Below the pieces are notes generated by a model. The model was not told the DNA's origin and did not search any database. It saw only the letters and a program-made list of their open reading frames with translations. From Cytophagales bacterium (GTDB taxonomy: Bacteria > Bacteroidota > Bacteroidia > Cytophagales > Thermoflexibacteraceae): a stretch of 64,000 nt of DNA. A program made the translations under genes and the position numbers. Positions 8,801 to 16,704 of the stretch are shown piece by piece. Where the stretch lies: contig JAAFJS010000002.1 in the NCBI GenBank assembly GCA_013298985.1, positions 26,562 through 90,561 on the forward strand. The letters are read 5' to 3'. Every line of letters starts with the position of its first letter. Position 1 is the first letter of the stretch.

Positions 8801-9709
8801 GCCGACCAAGCAATCATTCATACGGTGAGCTACAAAGAAACCATTTATGGAATAGCACAAACCTACAAAGCCAATCCTGATAGCATTGGTATTTGGAATA
8901 ACTTGAAAGAGGGAAAAATAGACAATGGGCAGCAACTGATTGTGGGTAGAAAACCTGCACAAGTTGTATCAAATCCTGTAAACATCACGCCTCCGCAGCA
9001 GGCAATCGTAACACCCAATTTTCATATTTTGAAAAAAGGTGAAACGCTTTATGGTGTAGCCAAAACGTACCAAAAAGACATGAAAGAATTGGCTGATTTG
9101 ACTCCCAAACTTGCTAAGAACTTGATTTTGAAAGAAGGAGATACCATTTTCCTACAAAAACCTGTGGAAAAAGGCACTTTGTCATCAACGCCCATGAACC
9201 AAAATGAAGGATATTATACCGTTCAGGAAGGTGATGATATGTATAAAATCTGCGAAAAATTTAAAATCAAACCTTCTGACCTCAAAATCTGGAACAAAAT
9301 AGGCGCAGGTGTCGGTGTTACCAAACCAATTCCCGTAGGAACGAAGCTGGTAGTAGATGCAGATTTGGCGGATATGCTCAAAAATAAAATGGGTGAATTG
9401 CCCGCCTCCAATATGAACGACGAGCCAATCTATCATTTTGTCAAAAAAGGTGAAACGCTGTCTGCCATTGCCAAAAAATACAATACCGCCACTAATGACC
9501 TCAAAGCAATGAATAACAAAGCTGACGGAAACCTGAGAGAAGGGGAACAACTGCTGGTCGGGAAAATATACTACCACACTGTCAGCAAGGGCGAAACGCT
9601 GACTGCCATTGCCCAAAAGTATAAAATCAGTAACGACCAACTCAAAGCACTGAACAACAAAAAAGACAATGTGGTAAAAGAGGGAGAAAAATTGATTGTG
9701 GGCAAATAG
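5879..9709 (+). CDS. Giant LysM protein with degenerate lytic-transglycosylase domain
   Basis: A protein of about 1276 residues. ATG 5879 is preferred over an earlier in-frame TTG (5834) because a signal peptide starts exactly there (MNKYIFLLVLWLG). Residues about 30-205 resemble the MltD/SLT transglycosylase fold (KYLSIPSS ... GSKGLWQIS), but the catalytic Glu of the family motif (VESG) is replaced by Ser at about 97, so the domain is probably non-catalytic. At least nine LysM-like units follow, near residues 224, 380, 484, 574, 643, 979, 1047, 1112, 1184 and 1231, the last two being the most typical. A Gln/Asn/Pro-rich linker lies near 700-745. Expected role: periplasmic or surface peptidoglycan binding. 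Confidence 0.8.
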   Translation: MNKYIFLLVLWLGTAIQVQSNSLKKTSDVPSEMRFAEMQLIIDQEAREMIQDRVDIHLQTVHYNVCVSRAKLFFPLIEQILTSQHTPTDIKYLSIPSSLVFPNFEAPDGSKGLWQISDSLAPHIGLVVNDQIDERMNVIASSESIAKHLNEKNYLLRNWVYTLMSYRMDLVDAVNQMDKASFGANQLYITGKTPKEIINLLAYVIAYKDKIEAAPVPKLEFLTYNDSKGKSLAQIANFTSLSYEQVKNFNPWLLTEKIPTSKDFPVLLPVNKSAKSDLKRLIESKKIKSEANNLFDTTKYPILVGKTVKPYRDKTYTFVMANGLKAIIAGEGDRTADLADVADISPEKFRQLNEMTDFDDVKQGQVYYLEKKNKRSDLKEHIMEAGESFWDVSQRYGLRIATLIANNRLTERDTAKVGRVVWLKEKRPESFPVEYKQLAQNPIYVQPDNEVINPTNNNTAKQVVKTDNPLPTVTNTTSPADTDSTYMVKAGETIVEVFKKTNVPFNELVALNDLKTPNVYEGQILRLKPSAVVKNNGANIPVNTDPTFVPPTAEEVAALQMTVAKSDSIKPNAEEHTVAKGETLSGIASKYALVTNDLKKWNKLDAKGGIRVGQKLKLKAPAASAMTDNTANNLIAKTDSAEVVHTVIAKESLWGIAKKYGVTQTDIAKINQLDEKAPVIKTGQKLTIKRRTAPRNAMEQQLPVTNNQLPVTSNQQPVINNQQPTNQLPTTNNNQQQVEGVNPKNDLPYVVNPPASENDIVEVNPSVDYFGSLKKRYYLDNEDIAKWNGIPMEEVLDGTIPSDRRTLVVSQKGYNMSLLSGNTVVYPKQTETAPVKQQPVYNPTTPVNNAGTQPVYNPASGGSTPPPQMGTGTQQVNGSGATQKIPINAFSDNFFAIKDKYKLTDEDIARLNPTISMEAIKSGSIPYEITELVVAGSGSGAVTQTQQVPDYGTGTSGGTNPVADVPTGSPVTIPADQAIIHTVSYKETIYGIAQTYKANPDSIGIWNNLKEGKIDNGQQLIVGRKPAQVVSNPVNITPPQQAIVTPNFHILKKGETLYGVAKTYQKDMKELADLTPKLAKNLILKEGDTIFLQKPVEKGTLSSTPMNQNEGYYTVQEGDDMYKICEKFKIKPSDLKIWNKIGAGVGVTKPIPVGTKLVVDADLADMLKNKMGELPASNMNDEPIYHFVKKGETLSAIAKKYNTATNDLKAMNNKADGNLREGEQLLVGKIYYHTVSKGETLTAIAQKYKISNDQLKALNNKKDNVVKEGEKLIVGK

Positions 9710-9752
9710 AATTTGACATATTCAGTTTATATCTGCTAACTCGTTTTAAATC

Positions 9753-9792
9753 AAATGGCATCAAATCTTTGAAAAGGTTTGATACCATTTTT
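9753..9792 (+). terminator. Rho-independent terminator of the LysM gene
   Basis: AAATGGCATCAAA (9753-9765) pairs with TTTGATACCATTT (9778-9790) with one mismatch and is followed by T residues. It lies 44 bases after the stop codon. Confidence 0.7.
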
Positions 9793-10049
9793 GTTTCTAA
9801 CGCTGGTAAGGTTTTTCTATTTTTAAATGTATCTTATTATAAAATTTTGATAATCAATATTTTATAATAAATCAGCACATCATTTGCTTCTAACATCAAA
9901 AATTTGAAAAAAAAATATACTTCGCGTAGGGGTATGGCGAGGTTGAATTGTCTTAGTAATGAATTGAAACTTAAAAGCACAAAAAGTATTTTTGAGGTCA
10001 AACAAAATTATTTTAAAAACTTAAACCTTTTTTTAACAAATTAATTGAT
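9793..10049. other. Intergenic region with a GATAATCAATATTTTATA repeat
   Basis: No gene is visible. The block at 9848-9870 shares GATAATCAATATTTTATA with near-copies at about 55995-56025 (reverse orientation) and 59455-59475. A smaller match, TTGATAATCAATAA, is at 11699-11712. Confidence 0.4.
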
Positions 10050-10772
10050 ATGAAAACAAATCAGATTTTTATTCTTTTGGCGGTTTTTACGAGTGTCATA
10101 TTATTTTCTGCCTGTCAAAAATTATCGGACGTTGGCACGTTCCAAGATGCTACACAGACTTATAATTTCAACAATTTCAGCAAGTTGCAGATGAGTAGTG
10201 CCTTCAAAATCAACGTTCAGCAAGGAAATGTGTTTGCCATTAGTGTCCGAGGCGACCGCCGCAACTTAGATGATTTGCGTGTACAAGTCGAAAGCGGCGT
10301 TTTGAAAGCTGACTATTACCCAAATACTAACAAAAACCGTCAATATACGACTGAGTTTACCATTACCATGCCCGCGTTAGAAGGCGTAGATTTCTCAGGT
10401 GCAACAACTTCTGACATTAGCGGATTTGCAGGGAATGACCTTTTATCTATCAGATTGTCAGGGGCTTCTGTCAGCACTTTTAGCGTACAGCCCAAACAAG
10501 CAAGCATCAATTTGTCAGGGGCTTCTCAGCTCAAGCTCACAGGCAATGCACAAAAAGTAAATGCAGACATTTCAGGAGCTTCCATCTTAGAATCATTCAG
10601 TTTTGCCATAGAAGAAGTACAAGTGAAAGTGGCGGGCGCAAGCAAAGCCTCCATCAATGTAAGCAAGGTGCTAAACGCAGAGGCAAGTGGGGCAAGTCAT
10701 ATCCGCTATGTAGGTAATCCTGCGACAGTTACGAGTAATGTTTCTGGTGCAAGTAGCGTTTCCAAAGAGTAA
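10050..10772 (+). CDS. Head GIN domain-containing lipoprotein (DUF2807)
   Basis: A 240-residue protein with a lipoprotein signal (LFSAC, Cys about 22) and a DUF2807 / head-GIN domain over the rest. The domain is an all-beta helix-like structure with repeated SGAS motifs, seen here at least six times (DFSGATTSD, RLSGASVS, NLSGASQL, DISGAS, VAGASKAS, EASGASHI, NVSGASSV). These proteins are common in Bacteroidota, sit in the outer membrane or periplasm, and have no proven enzymatic function; some may be adhesins. A strong terminator follows the gene. Confidence 0.85.
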   Translation: MKTNQIFILLAVFTSVILFSACQKLSDVGTFQDATQTYNFNNFSKLQMSSAFKINVQQGNVFAISVRGDRRNLDDLRVQVESGVLKADYYPNTNKNRQYTTEFTITMPALEGVDFSGATTSDISGFAGNDLLSIRLSGASVSTFSVQPKQASINLSGASQLKLTGNAQKVNADISGASILESFSFAIEEVQVKVAGASKASINVSKVLNAEASGASHIRYVGNPATVTSNVSGASSVSKE

Positions 10773-10797
10773 AAAACGGAGTTTATATTTGATTATC

Positions 10798-10841
10798 AAA
10801 AACTGTCGGCAAAGTTTTTACAACTGTTGCTGACAGTTTTT
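10798..10841 (+). terminator. Rho-independent terminator after the head GIN gene
   Basis: AAAAACTGTCGGCAA (10798-10812) pairs with TTGCTGACAGTTTTT (10827-10841) with one G-U pair; the right arm ends in a T run. The left-arm sequence recurs in inverted form at 37747-37767, after the UbiA gene, suggesting a mobile or duplicated terminator. Confidence 0.75.
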
Positions 10842-11024
10842 TACTCACCCAATTTAGGTTTTCCCTCTTGTTAGTGTTCACAAAGCGCACCAACAAACCC
10901 AGTGGGTGGAATTTGCCATCTTGCGCCGTTGTTTGTGGGGATATAAATAACACTGTAAAGGTATTATCTTCTTTTTGTTTTTTCAAAAGCAAACTTCTTA
11001 AATTTGCAGAAAATATGTAATATT

Positions 11025-11603
11025 ATGTTTCAAATCCATAAATTATTCCTTCAACTACACCGTATTGCTTGGGCAATATTGCTTTTTAATCTTCTTTTTT
11101 GGATTTCTACAAAGATTAGTTTTACCCCAGAAATAGTTTTTGGTGTAAAGATGCTTATATGCCTTTCTGGTGCATTACTTTTCTTTTTTAATATTAGACC
11201 TTTTCGCCAAGTTGCCCAATACTACGCAATTTATCTACTTGTTCCTTTGTTTATTTGGTTAAGCTGGCTCATTGATGGGATTATGTTTGCAGTTGTATCT
11301 GCTATTCCCTTTATGTTTGTCATTACAGATAACTTGAAAATAGAAAAAGGGGAATATGCTGTTTATCAAAAGTTTACAGGATTTTTAACACCTTGTTGTG
11401 TCTATGAAGTAATAGAAAATAAGTTTTTTCTGTTCAATAAAAGAATCATTAATATTGATGGGCGAGATAAAAGTATCAATTTTTCAAACTTTAAAGTTAT
11501 TTCTGAAAATAATAGAAAAGAAATATACTTCCAAGTAGCAGACTATGACAATGCTAAGGATATTTTTACAGAAAAAGACACAAGTGTTGTTGTTTTAGAT
11601 TAA
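11025..11603 (+). CDS. Membrane protein of unknown function
   Basis: About 192 residues with four hydrophobic segments in the first 110 residues (around 12-30, 40-56, 65-85 and 88-105), then a soluble C-terminal domain of about 85 residues with beta-strand character. ATG 11025 is chosen over an in-frame TTG seven codons upstream. It recalls small membrane proteins with a PH-like soluble domain, but I recognise no specific family. It stands alone between terminated genes. Confidence 0.6.
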   Translation: MFQIHKLFLQLHRIAWAILLFNLLFWISTKISFTPEIVFGVKMLICLSGALLFFFNIRPFRQVAQYYAIYLLVPLFIWLSWLIDGIMFAVVSAIPFMFVITDNLKIEKGEYAVYQKFTGFLTPCCVYEVIENKFFLFNKRIINIDGRDKSINFSNFKVISENNRKEIYFQVADYDNAKDIFTEKDTSVVVLD

Positions 11604-11838
11604 AAAATAGATGATTAGCCCTTATTCCAGTTTTTCCAAATTTTTATACCTTTGGTTATTTTCCCTATACCAATATCAATGTTCTTACTAATAAATTTTA
11701 TTGATAATCAATAAGTTGCAAAATAATTTTCTCATTCAAACTTACTTTATTATTAAACAATATCCAAAAATAGTTATTAATTTGCAAAAGCGAGCAAGAA
11801 GTTTATACATCAAAAATGTGCCACAAAAAAATTGAATC

Positions 11839-13347
11839 ATGTATCATAAAATTTTTACACTGCTTTTCTTTTTAAGCAGCTTGACTTTGTTGGCTCAAAA
11901 AAATAGCCCGCCCAATGTTGTCATCATCTATGCTGATGATTTAGGAATTGGCGATTTGAGCTGCTATGGCGCATTAGCTGTCCAAACTCCTAATATTGAC
12001 CGCCTTGCTGGGCAAGGATTACGCCTTACCAATGCTCACTGCGGGGCAGCTACTTGTACGCCCTCGCGCTATGCTTTACTCACTGGCGAATATTCATGGC
12101 GACGTAAAAATACTGACATTGCCGCGGGCAATGCCCCCATGATTATTACGCCTGAAATATACACGATGCCTGATTTGTTCAAACAAGCAAGCTACAAAAC
12201 GGGGGCGATTGGTAAGTGGCATTTGGGACTTGGCACTGAGCAATCTCAGAACTGGAACGGGTTGATGAGTCCAAATCTTGCTGATATTGGCTTTGATTAC
12301 TCTTATATCATGGCTGCCACAGGCGACCGCGTGCCTTGTGTCTATTTGGAAAATGGACGAGTGGTCAATCTCGACCCTACTGACCCGATTCAGGTCAGTT
12401 ACACCACGCCATTTGAGGGCGAACCTACTGGCGCAAAAAATCCAGAAATGCTCAAACTCAAATTGCATCATGGTCATGACCAAGCACTTATCAATGGTAT
12501 TTCACGAATAGGATTTATGAAAGGGGGCAAGTCGGCACTCTGGGTTGATGAAACTATTGCTGATACGCTTACACACAAAGCCGTTTCTTTTATCGAAAAG
12601 AACAAGGAAACTCCTTTTTTTCTCTATTTTGCTACACACGATATTCATGTACCGCGCACACCTAATCAACGATTTGTAGGCAAAACTGACATGGGAGCAA
12701 GAGGAGATGTCATAATGCAGTTAGATTGGTCAGTTGGAGAGATTCTCAATACCCTTGACCGAATGAATCTAACTGATAATACGATTGTTATTTTGAGTAG
12801 TGATAATGGTGCGGTGATTAATGATGGCTATGCAGATGAATCTGTGGAACGTTTGGGAAATCACACGCCCTCAGGTGTTTACAGAGGAGGCAAATACAGC
12901 ATCTTTGAGGGTGGGGCAAGAGTACCGACTATCATCAAATATCCTCAAAAAATAAAAGCTGGACAGTCAGATGCGCTCATGAGCCAAGTAGATTTGATGC
13001 GTTCTTTTGCTCATTTATTGGGTCAATCCATGCCAAATGGAGCAGCACCAGATAGTGAATCGCAGTGGGCTGCATGGTCGGGTAAAGATACAAAAGGGAA
13101 GAAATATCTATTAAAAGTGAATATCACGAAAGATTTGTGCATTATTTCTGGTGATTGGAAATATATTGAGCCAAGTAAAAATACTGCCTATTTTGCAAAT
13201 ACCAATACTGAAATCGGGAACAATATTCAACCACAACTTTATAATTTGAAAACTGATAAAGGCGAAAAAACAAATGTGGCTTCGCAATACCCTAATATAG
13301 TCAAAAAACTTCAAAAGAAACTTCAAAAGATTAAATTAAACAACTGA
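11839..13347 (+). CDS. Sulfatase (arylsulfatase family, S1)
   Basis: A 502-residue protein with a signal peptide (about 1-19) and the alkaline-phosphatase-like sulfatase fold. The metal-binding start is seen as NVVIIYADDLG (about 27-37). The active-site motif CTPSRYALLTG begins at Cys73, the residue oxidised to formylglycine by a sulfatase-maturating enzyme. Later motifs (GKWHLG, FLYFATHDIHVP, ILSSDNGA) complete the calcium and sulfate site. It should remove sulfate esters from polysaccharides or glycans in the periplasm or outside the cell. Substrate cannot be told from sequence. No maturase or glycosidase gene is next to it. Confidence 0.9.
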   Translation: MYHKIFTLLFFLSSLTLLAQKNSPPNVVIIYADDLGIGDLSCYGALAVQTPNIDRLAGQGLRLTNAHCGAATCTPSRYALLTGEYSWRRKNTDIAAGNAPMIITPEIYTMPDLFKQASYKTGAIGKWHLGLGTEQSQNWNGLMSPNLADIGFDYSYIMAATGDRVPCVYLENGRVVNLDPTDPIQVSYTTPFEGEPTGAKNPEMLKLKLHHGHDQALINGISRIGFMKGGKSALWVDETIADTLTHKAVSFIEKNKETPFFLYFATHDIHVPRTPNQRFVGKTDMGARGDVIMQLDWSVGEILNTLDRMNLTDNTIVILSSDNGAVINDGYADESVERLGNHTPSGVYRGGKYSIFEGGARVPTIIKYPQKIKAGQSDALMSQVDLMRSFAHLLGQSMPNGAAPDSESQWAAWSGKDTKGKKYLLKVNITKDLCIISGDWKYIEPSKNTAYFANTNTEIGNNIQPQLYNLKTDKGEKTNVASQYPNIVKKLQKKLQKIKLNN

Positions 13348-13367
13348 GCAAATCAAAATGCTCTTTT
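13346..13367 (+). terminator. Weak terminator hairpin between convergent genes
   Basis: GAGCA (13346-13350) pairs with TGCTC (13359-13363), followed by TTTT. It overlaps the sulfatase stop codon and faces the end of the photolyase gene. The stem is only five base pairs. Confidence 0.35.
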
Positions 13368-13382
13368 GGTATTATCAATTCC

Positions 13383-14849
13383 TTATTTTCTTCTTTCCAC
13401 GTGCTTGTCCAAAAGGCGTTGCGTTTCATTTTTGGCAATTTCGGTTTTACTCGCGCTAAAAAGTAATTGCTTTGCTTCCCTTGCGCTATCCTCCACTTCT
13501 ACGATTGGTTTTGGATAGTCCAAGCCTAACCTGAACTTATAAAGATGTTGCTCCAAATGCGTCATTTTCCAAGGCTCGATAGCCAAATAAGTGGGCAGGC
13601 TTTGGAGTTCGGGCAACCACTGCTTGATAAAAATTGCCTCTGGGTCATGCTCTAATGCCTGTTTGGTGGGGTTATAAACTCGGAATCGCGAAGAAGTCCC
13701 CATCACGCCCGCCTGCATTTGGAACTGACAATAGTGAATCCCCGCTTCATAATCCAGAAACTGCCTCGCCAAATGAGCTACTCCCGCCTGCCAAGGTTGT
13801 AACAAATGGTGCGTCAAAAAAGACACTAACATTGCCCTCATTCTAAAATTGAGATAGCCTGTTTCATTCACGCAGCGCATACAAGCATCTATCAGTGGAA
13901 TCCCCGTTGTACCTGTTTCCCAAGCATTTACCCACTCAGGGCGCACTTCTTGGCGGACTTTCCCAAGTGTGGGGTGGAGGCTCTGAAATTCCATGCTACA
14001 ATCCATCTCAAACCGTTGTATGAAATGACAGTGCCAATGCAAGCGCGATTCAAAATTTTTAAGCGGAAATTGGTATGAAAAAGGCAACTTTTGCTTCTCC
14101 TCAAGCACGAATTGATATACTTGGCGAATGGAAATATTACCCCAAGTCAGGTAAGGCGAAATCCTGCTACAAGACTTTCTGCTTTCTGTGGGCTTGGAAA
14201 TGTGCTTGGTGTAGCTCAGGGCGCGCTCCTCTGTAAAACCTTGCAGATAACGCCATGCAAAACAAGCCCCACCTTTCTGTAATTGATGCTTAACTACTTG
14301 CTTATCAAGATTTAACAAATGATAATTTTCAAAAAAACTATCTTCTACCTGTATCGTTTTTAGCTTGTGCAACTCTATTTTTTTGATAGGTTCTTGCATC
14401 ATCGCTGTCCACTGCTCACTCCAGCCATTCCTATTTTTAAGCCCGCGAACTACACCATCTCTCTGACTCTCAATCCATTGGATACCGTTATATTTACAAA
14501 ATTTGGCAAAGTTTTTATCTCTGTCAAAGGTAACTTGCTGCCCCGTTTCTTGGTGGGAATAGACAGCATTGATTTTATAAATTGTTAAAATTTTTTCAAA
14601 TACGGGAATAACCTCATTTTCAAAGACATAGACCTTGGTGTGGAAAGATAAAAGCATTTTTTGAATTTCCTGTAAAGATTCTTTTACAAAATTCCAATGT
14701 CGCGCCGAATGTTCGGGCAAGGCAATAACAGAAGGCTCAAAAAAGAAAAGAAAAAGTGTAGGCAATCCCGATTCAATCGCCTGATAAAGAGGCAGATGGT
14801 CGTGCAAGCGCAAATCTTTTTTGAACCAAACAATATTGATAGTTTGCAT
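13383..14849 (-). CDS. Photolyase/cryptochrome family flavoprotein
   Basis: About 488 residues. ATG 14849 is preferred over a TTG five codons upstream because the Rossmann photolyase start IVWFKKDLRLHDH follows directly. An N-terminal alpha/beta antenna-chromophore domain (about 1-130) is followed by the helical FAD domain (SPYLTWGNISIRQV ... GIPLIDACMRCV). The classical NNGWQW segment of CPD photolyases is replaced by GIHYCQFQMQAGVMG, so it belongs to a divergent photolyase/cryptochrome group found in Bacteroidota. It may repair UV dimers with blue light or act as a photoreceptor; sequence alone does not decide. Confidence 0.8.
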   Translation of the reverse strand: MQTINIVWFKKDLRLHDHLPLYQAIESGLPTLFLFFFEPSVIALPEHSARHWNFVKESLQEIQKMLLSFHTKVYVFENEVIPVFEKILTIYKINAVYSHQETGQQVTFDRDKNFAKFCKYNGIQWIESQRDGVVRGLKNRNGWSEQWTAMMQEPIKKIELHKLKTIQVEDSFFENYHLLNLDKQVVKHQLQKGGACFAWRYLQGFTEERALSYTKHISKPTESRKSCSRISPYLTWGNISIRQVYQFVLEEKQKLPFSYQFPLKNFESRLHWHCHFIQRFEMDCSMEFQSLHPTLGKVRQEVRPEWVNAWETGTTGIPLIDACMRCVNETGYLNFRMRAMLVSFLTHHLLQPWQAGVAHLARQFLDYEAGIHYCQFQMQAGVMGTSSRFRVYNPTKQALEHDPEAIFIKQWLPELQSLPTYLAIEPWKMTHLEQHLYKFRLGLDYPKPIVEVEDSAREAKQLLFSASKTEIAKNETQRLLDKHVERRK

Positions 14850-15010
14850 GACTTTACTAACCAATTGTTCGCCTGATGGTTCAAAGTTTTAGTAAAATTT
14901 CGCTTTTGTCAGGTGCTTTTCCCTCCTAACAAGGTAAGAAAGAGGTTCGTCTGATAGTTTTTTGCTCATACTTAGGTGAATTAATCTACTTTATTTTTAG
15001 TTTTTAAAGA

Positions 15011-15047
15011 ACAAAAGAAGTTCCATTTTCAGAGAAATGGAACTTCT
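15011..15047 (-). terminator. Terminator of the acetylxylan-esterase-like gene
   Basis: A perfect 13-bp stem (15016-15028 with 15035-15047), followed on the minus strand by a T-rich run. It lies 23 bases beyond the stop codon of the esterase gene. Confidence 0.8.
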
Positions 15048-15069
15048 AATAAATTTTAATACGCCACAG

Positions 15070-16362
15070 CTATTTCGCCAATAGTTTTTCTAAAAGCCAA
15101 TTCGCCACTGCCTCATTCTCTTCTGGATACGTCCAATGTCCCGTTTCTTGATACAGTTTCAATTCTTTGGGCGACGAAATCGAGTTATAAGCCGCCCACA
15201 TAGAAGTTGGCGGGCAGGTTTCGTCATTGAAACCCATAGAATAAAAGCAGGGAACTTTGAGCTGTTTTGCGAAATTCACGACATCAAAATAGGCGGCAGT
15301 TTTGATTTTTGCCTCTGTGTGGTGATGTGGGTTATTTTTGTCAAAAATATGAGGCCAGCCACCCGCCCTTCCTTTGAGGTAGCCTACCATATCGGACATG
15401 GCAGGATAAGTAGGTGCAGTCCACCTGACGCGTGGGTCAAGCGCGGCAGTAACAATGGACAATGCACCACCTTGACTGCCACCTGTAACGGCTAAGTTTG
15501 TGCCATCAAACTGAGGCATATTTACCAAAAAATCATTGGCACGCACACAGCCCAAAAACACTCTTTTGTAATAATATAGGTCGCGGTTATCCAAGTTGTA
15601 CGTAAAGTATTGATTAGTCCAGCCCGCACCCAAATCGGCGTACACGCTTGCGTCCATGGTAACAGGAATACCATGAATCCCTATTTCCAAGGTGATGATT
15701 CCTCTTTCGGCAGTTTTTGTATCTCCCTGATAAGCTCTAATTCCTGCGCCAGGCACACGCAAAAGCGCAGGATACTTGCCTTCTTTTTTGGGTACGCACA
15801 AGATGCCATACAAACGTACCGTACCACCCTCGCGAAAGTTTTGAAGATTGAGGTGATACACATTGACCGTTTCAGTACAGCGTTCGGGCAGTAGGGTCAT
15901 CTTGGCATCTAAGGGAACTTTGGCGAGGCTGGCTTTGGCGTTGTCCCAAAACTGAACAAAATCGCTTGGCATCTCGACTGCAGGTTGTATTTTTTCAGGC
16001 TCAAAAGCTGCCGTTGCTAAGTTTCTGTATTCCTTGCCGTCTATTTTGGCAATGACGGTGCAGCGTAGGAAACCAGCAGTAGTCATCGTTCCTCCGTCAA
16101 TTTTCAAATTACCTTCTTTGAGAACCGTACTGTCTTTTTTGGTTTCAAACTTCTCTGCGCCAAGCTGATAAACGATTTTAGCATTTTTCAGAAGGTTGCC
16201 ATTTTTCAGCACCATGACCGAAAAAGAAACTTTTTCACCCAACTTATAAGTCCAATCTTCGTGGTCAGGGGCTACGATAACTTTTATCATTTTTTCCGCA
16301 GGCTGGGCGAAAGCAATGATAGCAGAAAATAAAAGGCTTAAAGCCAAAAAAATCTTTTTCAT
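15070..16362 (-). CDS. Acetylxylan esterase / cephalosporin-C deacetylase-like hydrolase (AXE1 family)
   Basis: A 430-residue alpha/beta hydrolase with a signal peptide (about 1-19, ending FAQ). An N-terminal beta-sandwich of about 110 residues precedes the AXE1 domain (about 125-430). The nucleophile motif GGSQGG has Ser about 297; the acid Asp lies in GFNDETCPPTS and the His in ETGHWTYPEE, as in the family. It should hydrolyse acetyl esters on xylan or other carbohydrates in the periplasm. A perfect-stem terminator isolates it from the photolyase downstream. The sulfatase nearby may also act on glycans, but nothing shows co-regulation. Confidence 0.85.
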   Translation of the reverse strand: MKKIFLALSLLFSAIIAFAQPAEKMIKVIVAPDHEDWTYKLGEKVSFSVMVLKNGNLLKNAKIVYQLGAEKFETKKDSTVLKEGNLKIDGGTMTTAGFLRCTVIAKIDGKEYRNLATAAFEPEKIQPAVEMPSDFVQFWDNAKASLAKVPLDAKMTLLPERCTETVNVYHLNLQNFREGGTVRLYGILCVPKKEGKYPALLRVPGAGIRAYQGDTKTAERGIITLEIGIHGIPVTMDASVYADLGAGWTNQYFTYNLDNRDLYYYKRVFLGCVRANDFLVNMPQFDGTNLAVTGGSQGGALSIVTAALDPRVRWTAPTYPAMSDMVGYLKGRAGGWPHIFDKNNPHHHTEAKIKTAAYFDVVNFAKQLKVPCFYSMGFNDETCPPTSMWAAYNSISSPKELKLYQETGHWTYPEENEAVANWLLEKLLAK

Positions 16363-16623
16363 AAAACTAAATTTTTGATTTGTAAAAGGAAATAGGTTTT
16401 TAAGTAGTTATGAGTGATTAATTATGAGTTGTGAGTTAATATTTTCATATTCAAATATTTGTATCGTCCCTAAAGGGACTTATTGAAATATAATTTACCC
16501 TAATTTTCTACAAAGCTGTTACGCCCACAGTGGAACTACTAATGGTACTAAAACAACAGAACTCTTATTCCTGTTGATATATTTAAGTAGTCTTCTAATA
16601 TGATTTATTTGCCTATTAAGTTT
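16363..16623. other. Intergenic region with a GTCCCTAAAGGGAC palindrome
   Basis: It lies between the esterase start and the terminator of the DAHP synthase gene. It holds a palindrome GTCCCTAAAGGGAC near 16468-16481, of the same general kind as the GTCCC...GGGAC repeats at 42.3, 53.9 and 57.6 kb. It also holds GAGTTATGAGTT-type repeats near 16408-16435. No gene seen. Confidence 0.45.
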
Positions 16624-16625
16624 AA

Positions 16626-16692
16626 AAAGAAATAGCATTTTCGAAAAGTTAGAAAAACTTTGCGAAAATACTATTTCTTTATCTTTTTTTTA
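16626..16692 (-). terminator. Long bidirectional terminator hairpin
   Basis: Bases 16626-16650 fold against 16656-16680: 23 pairs with two mismatches around an AGAAA loop. T runs follow on the plus strand (16684-16692) and A runs precede it. It lies just beyond the stop codon of the DAHP synthase/chorismate mutase gene (16705). Confidence 0.75.
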
Positions 16693-16704
16693 GCTATTAT
16701 TTTT

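Noticed and set aside
10783..10992. 69-codon minus-strand frame downstream of the head GIN gene
   Set aside because: It overlaps the gene's terminator hairpin and has no recognisable features; treated as intergenic.
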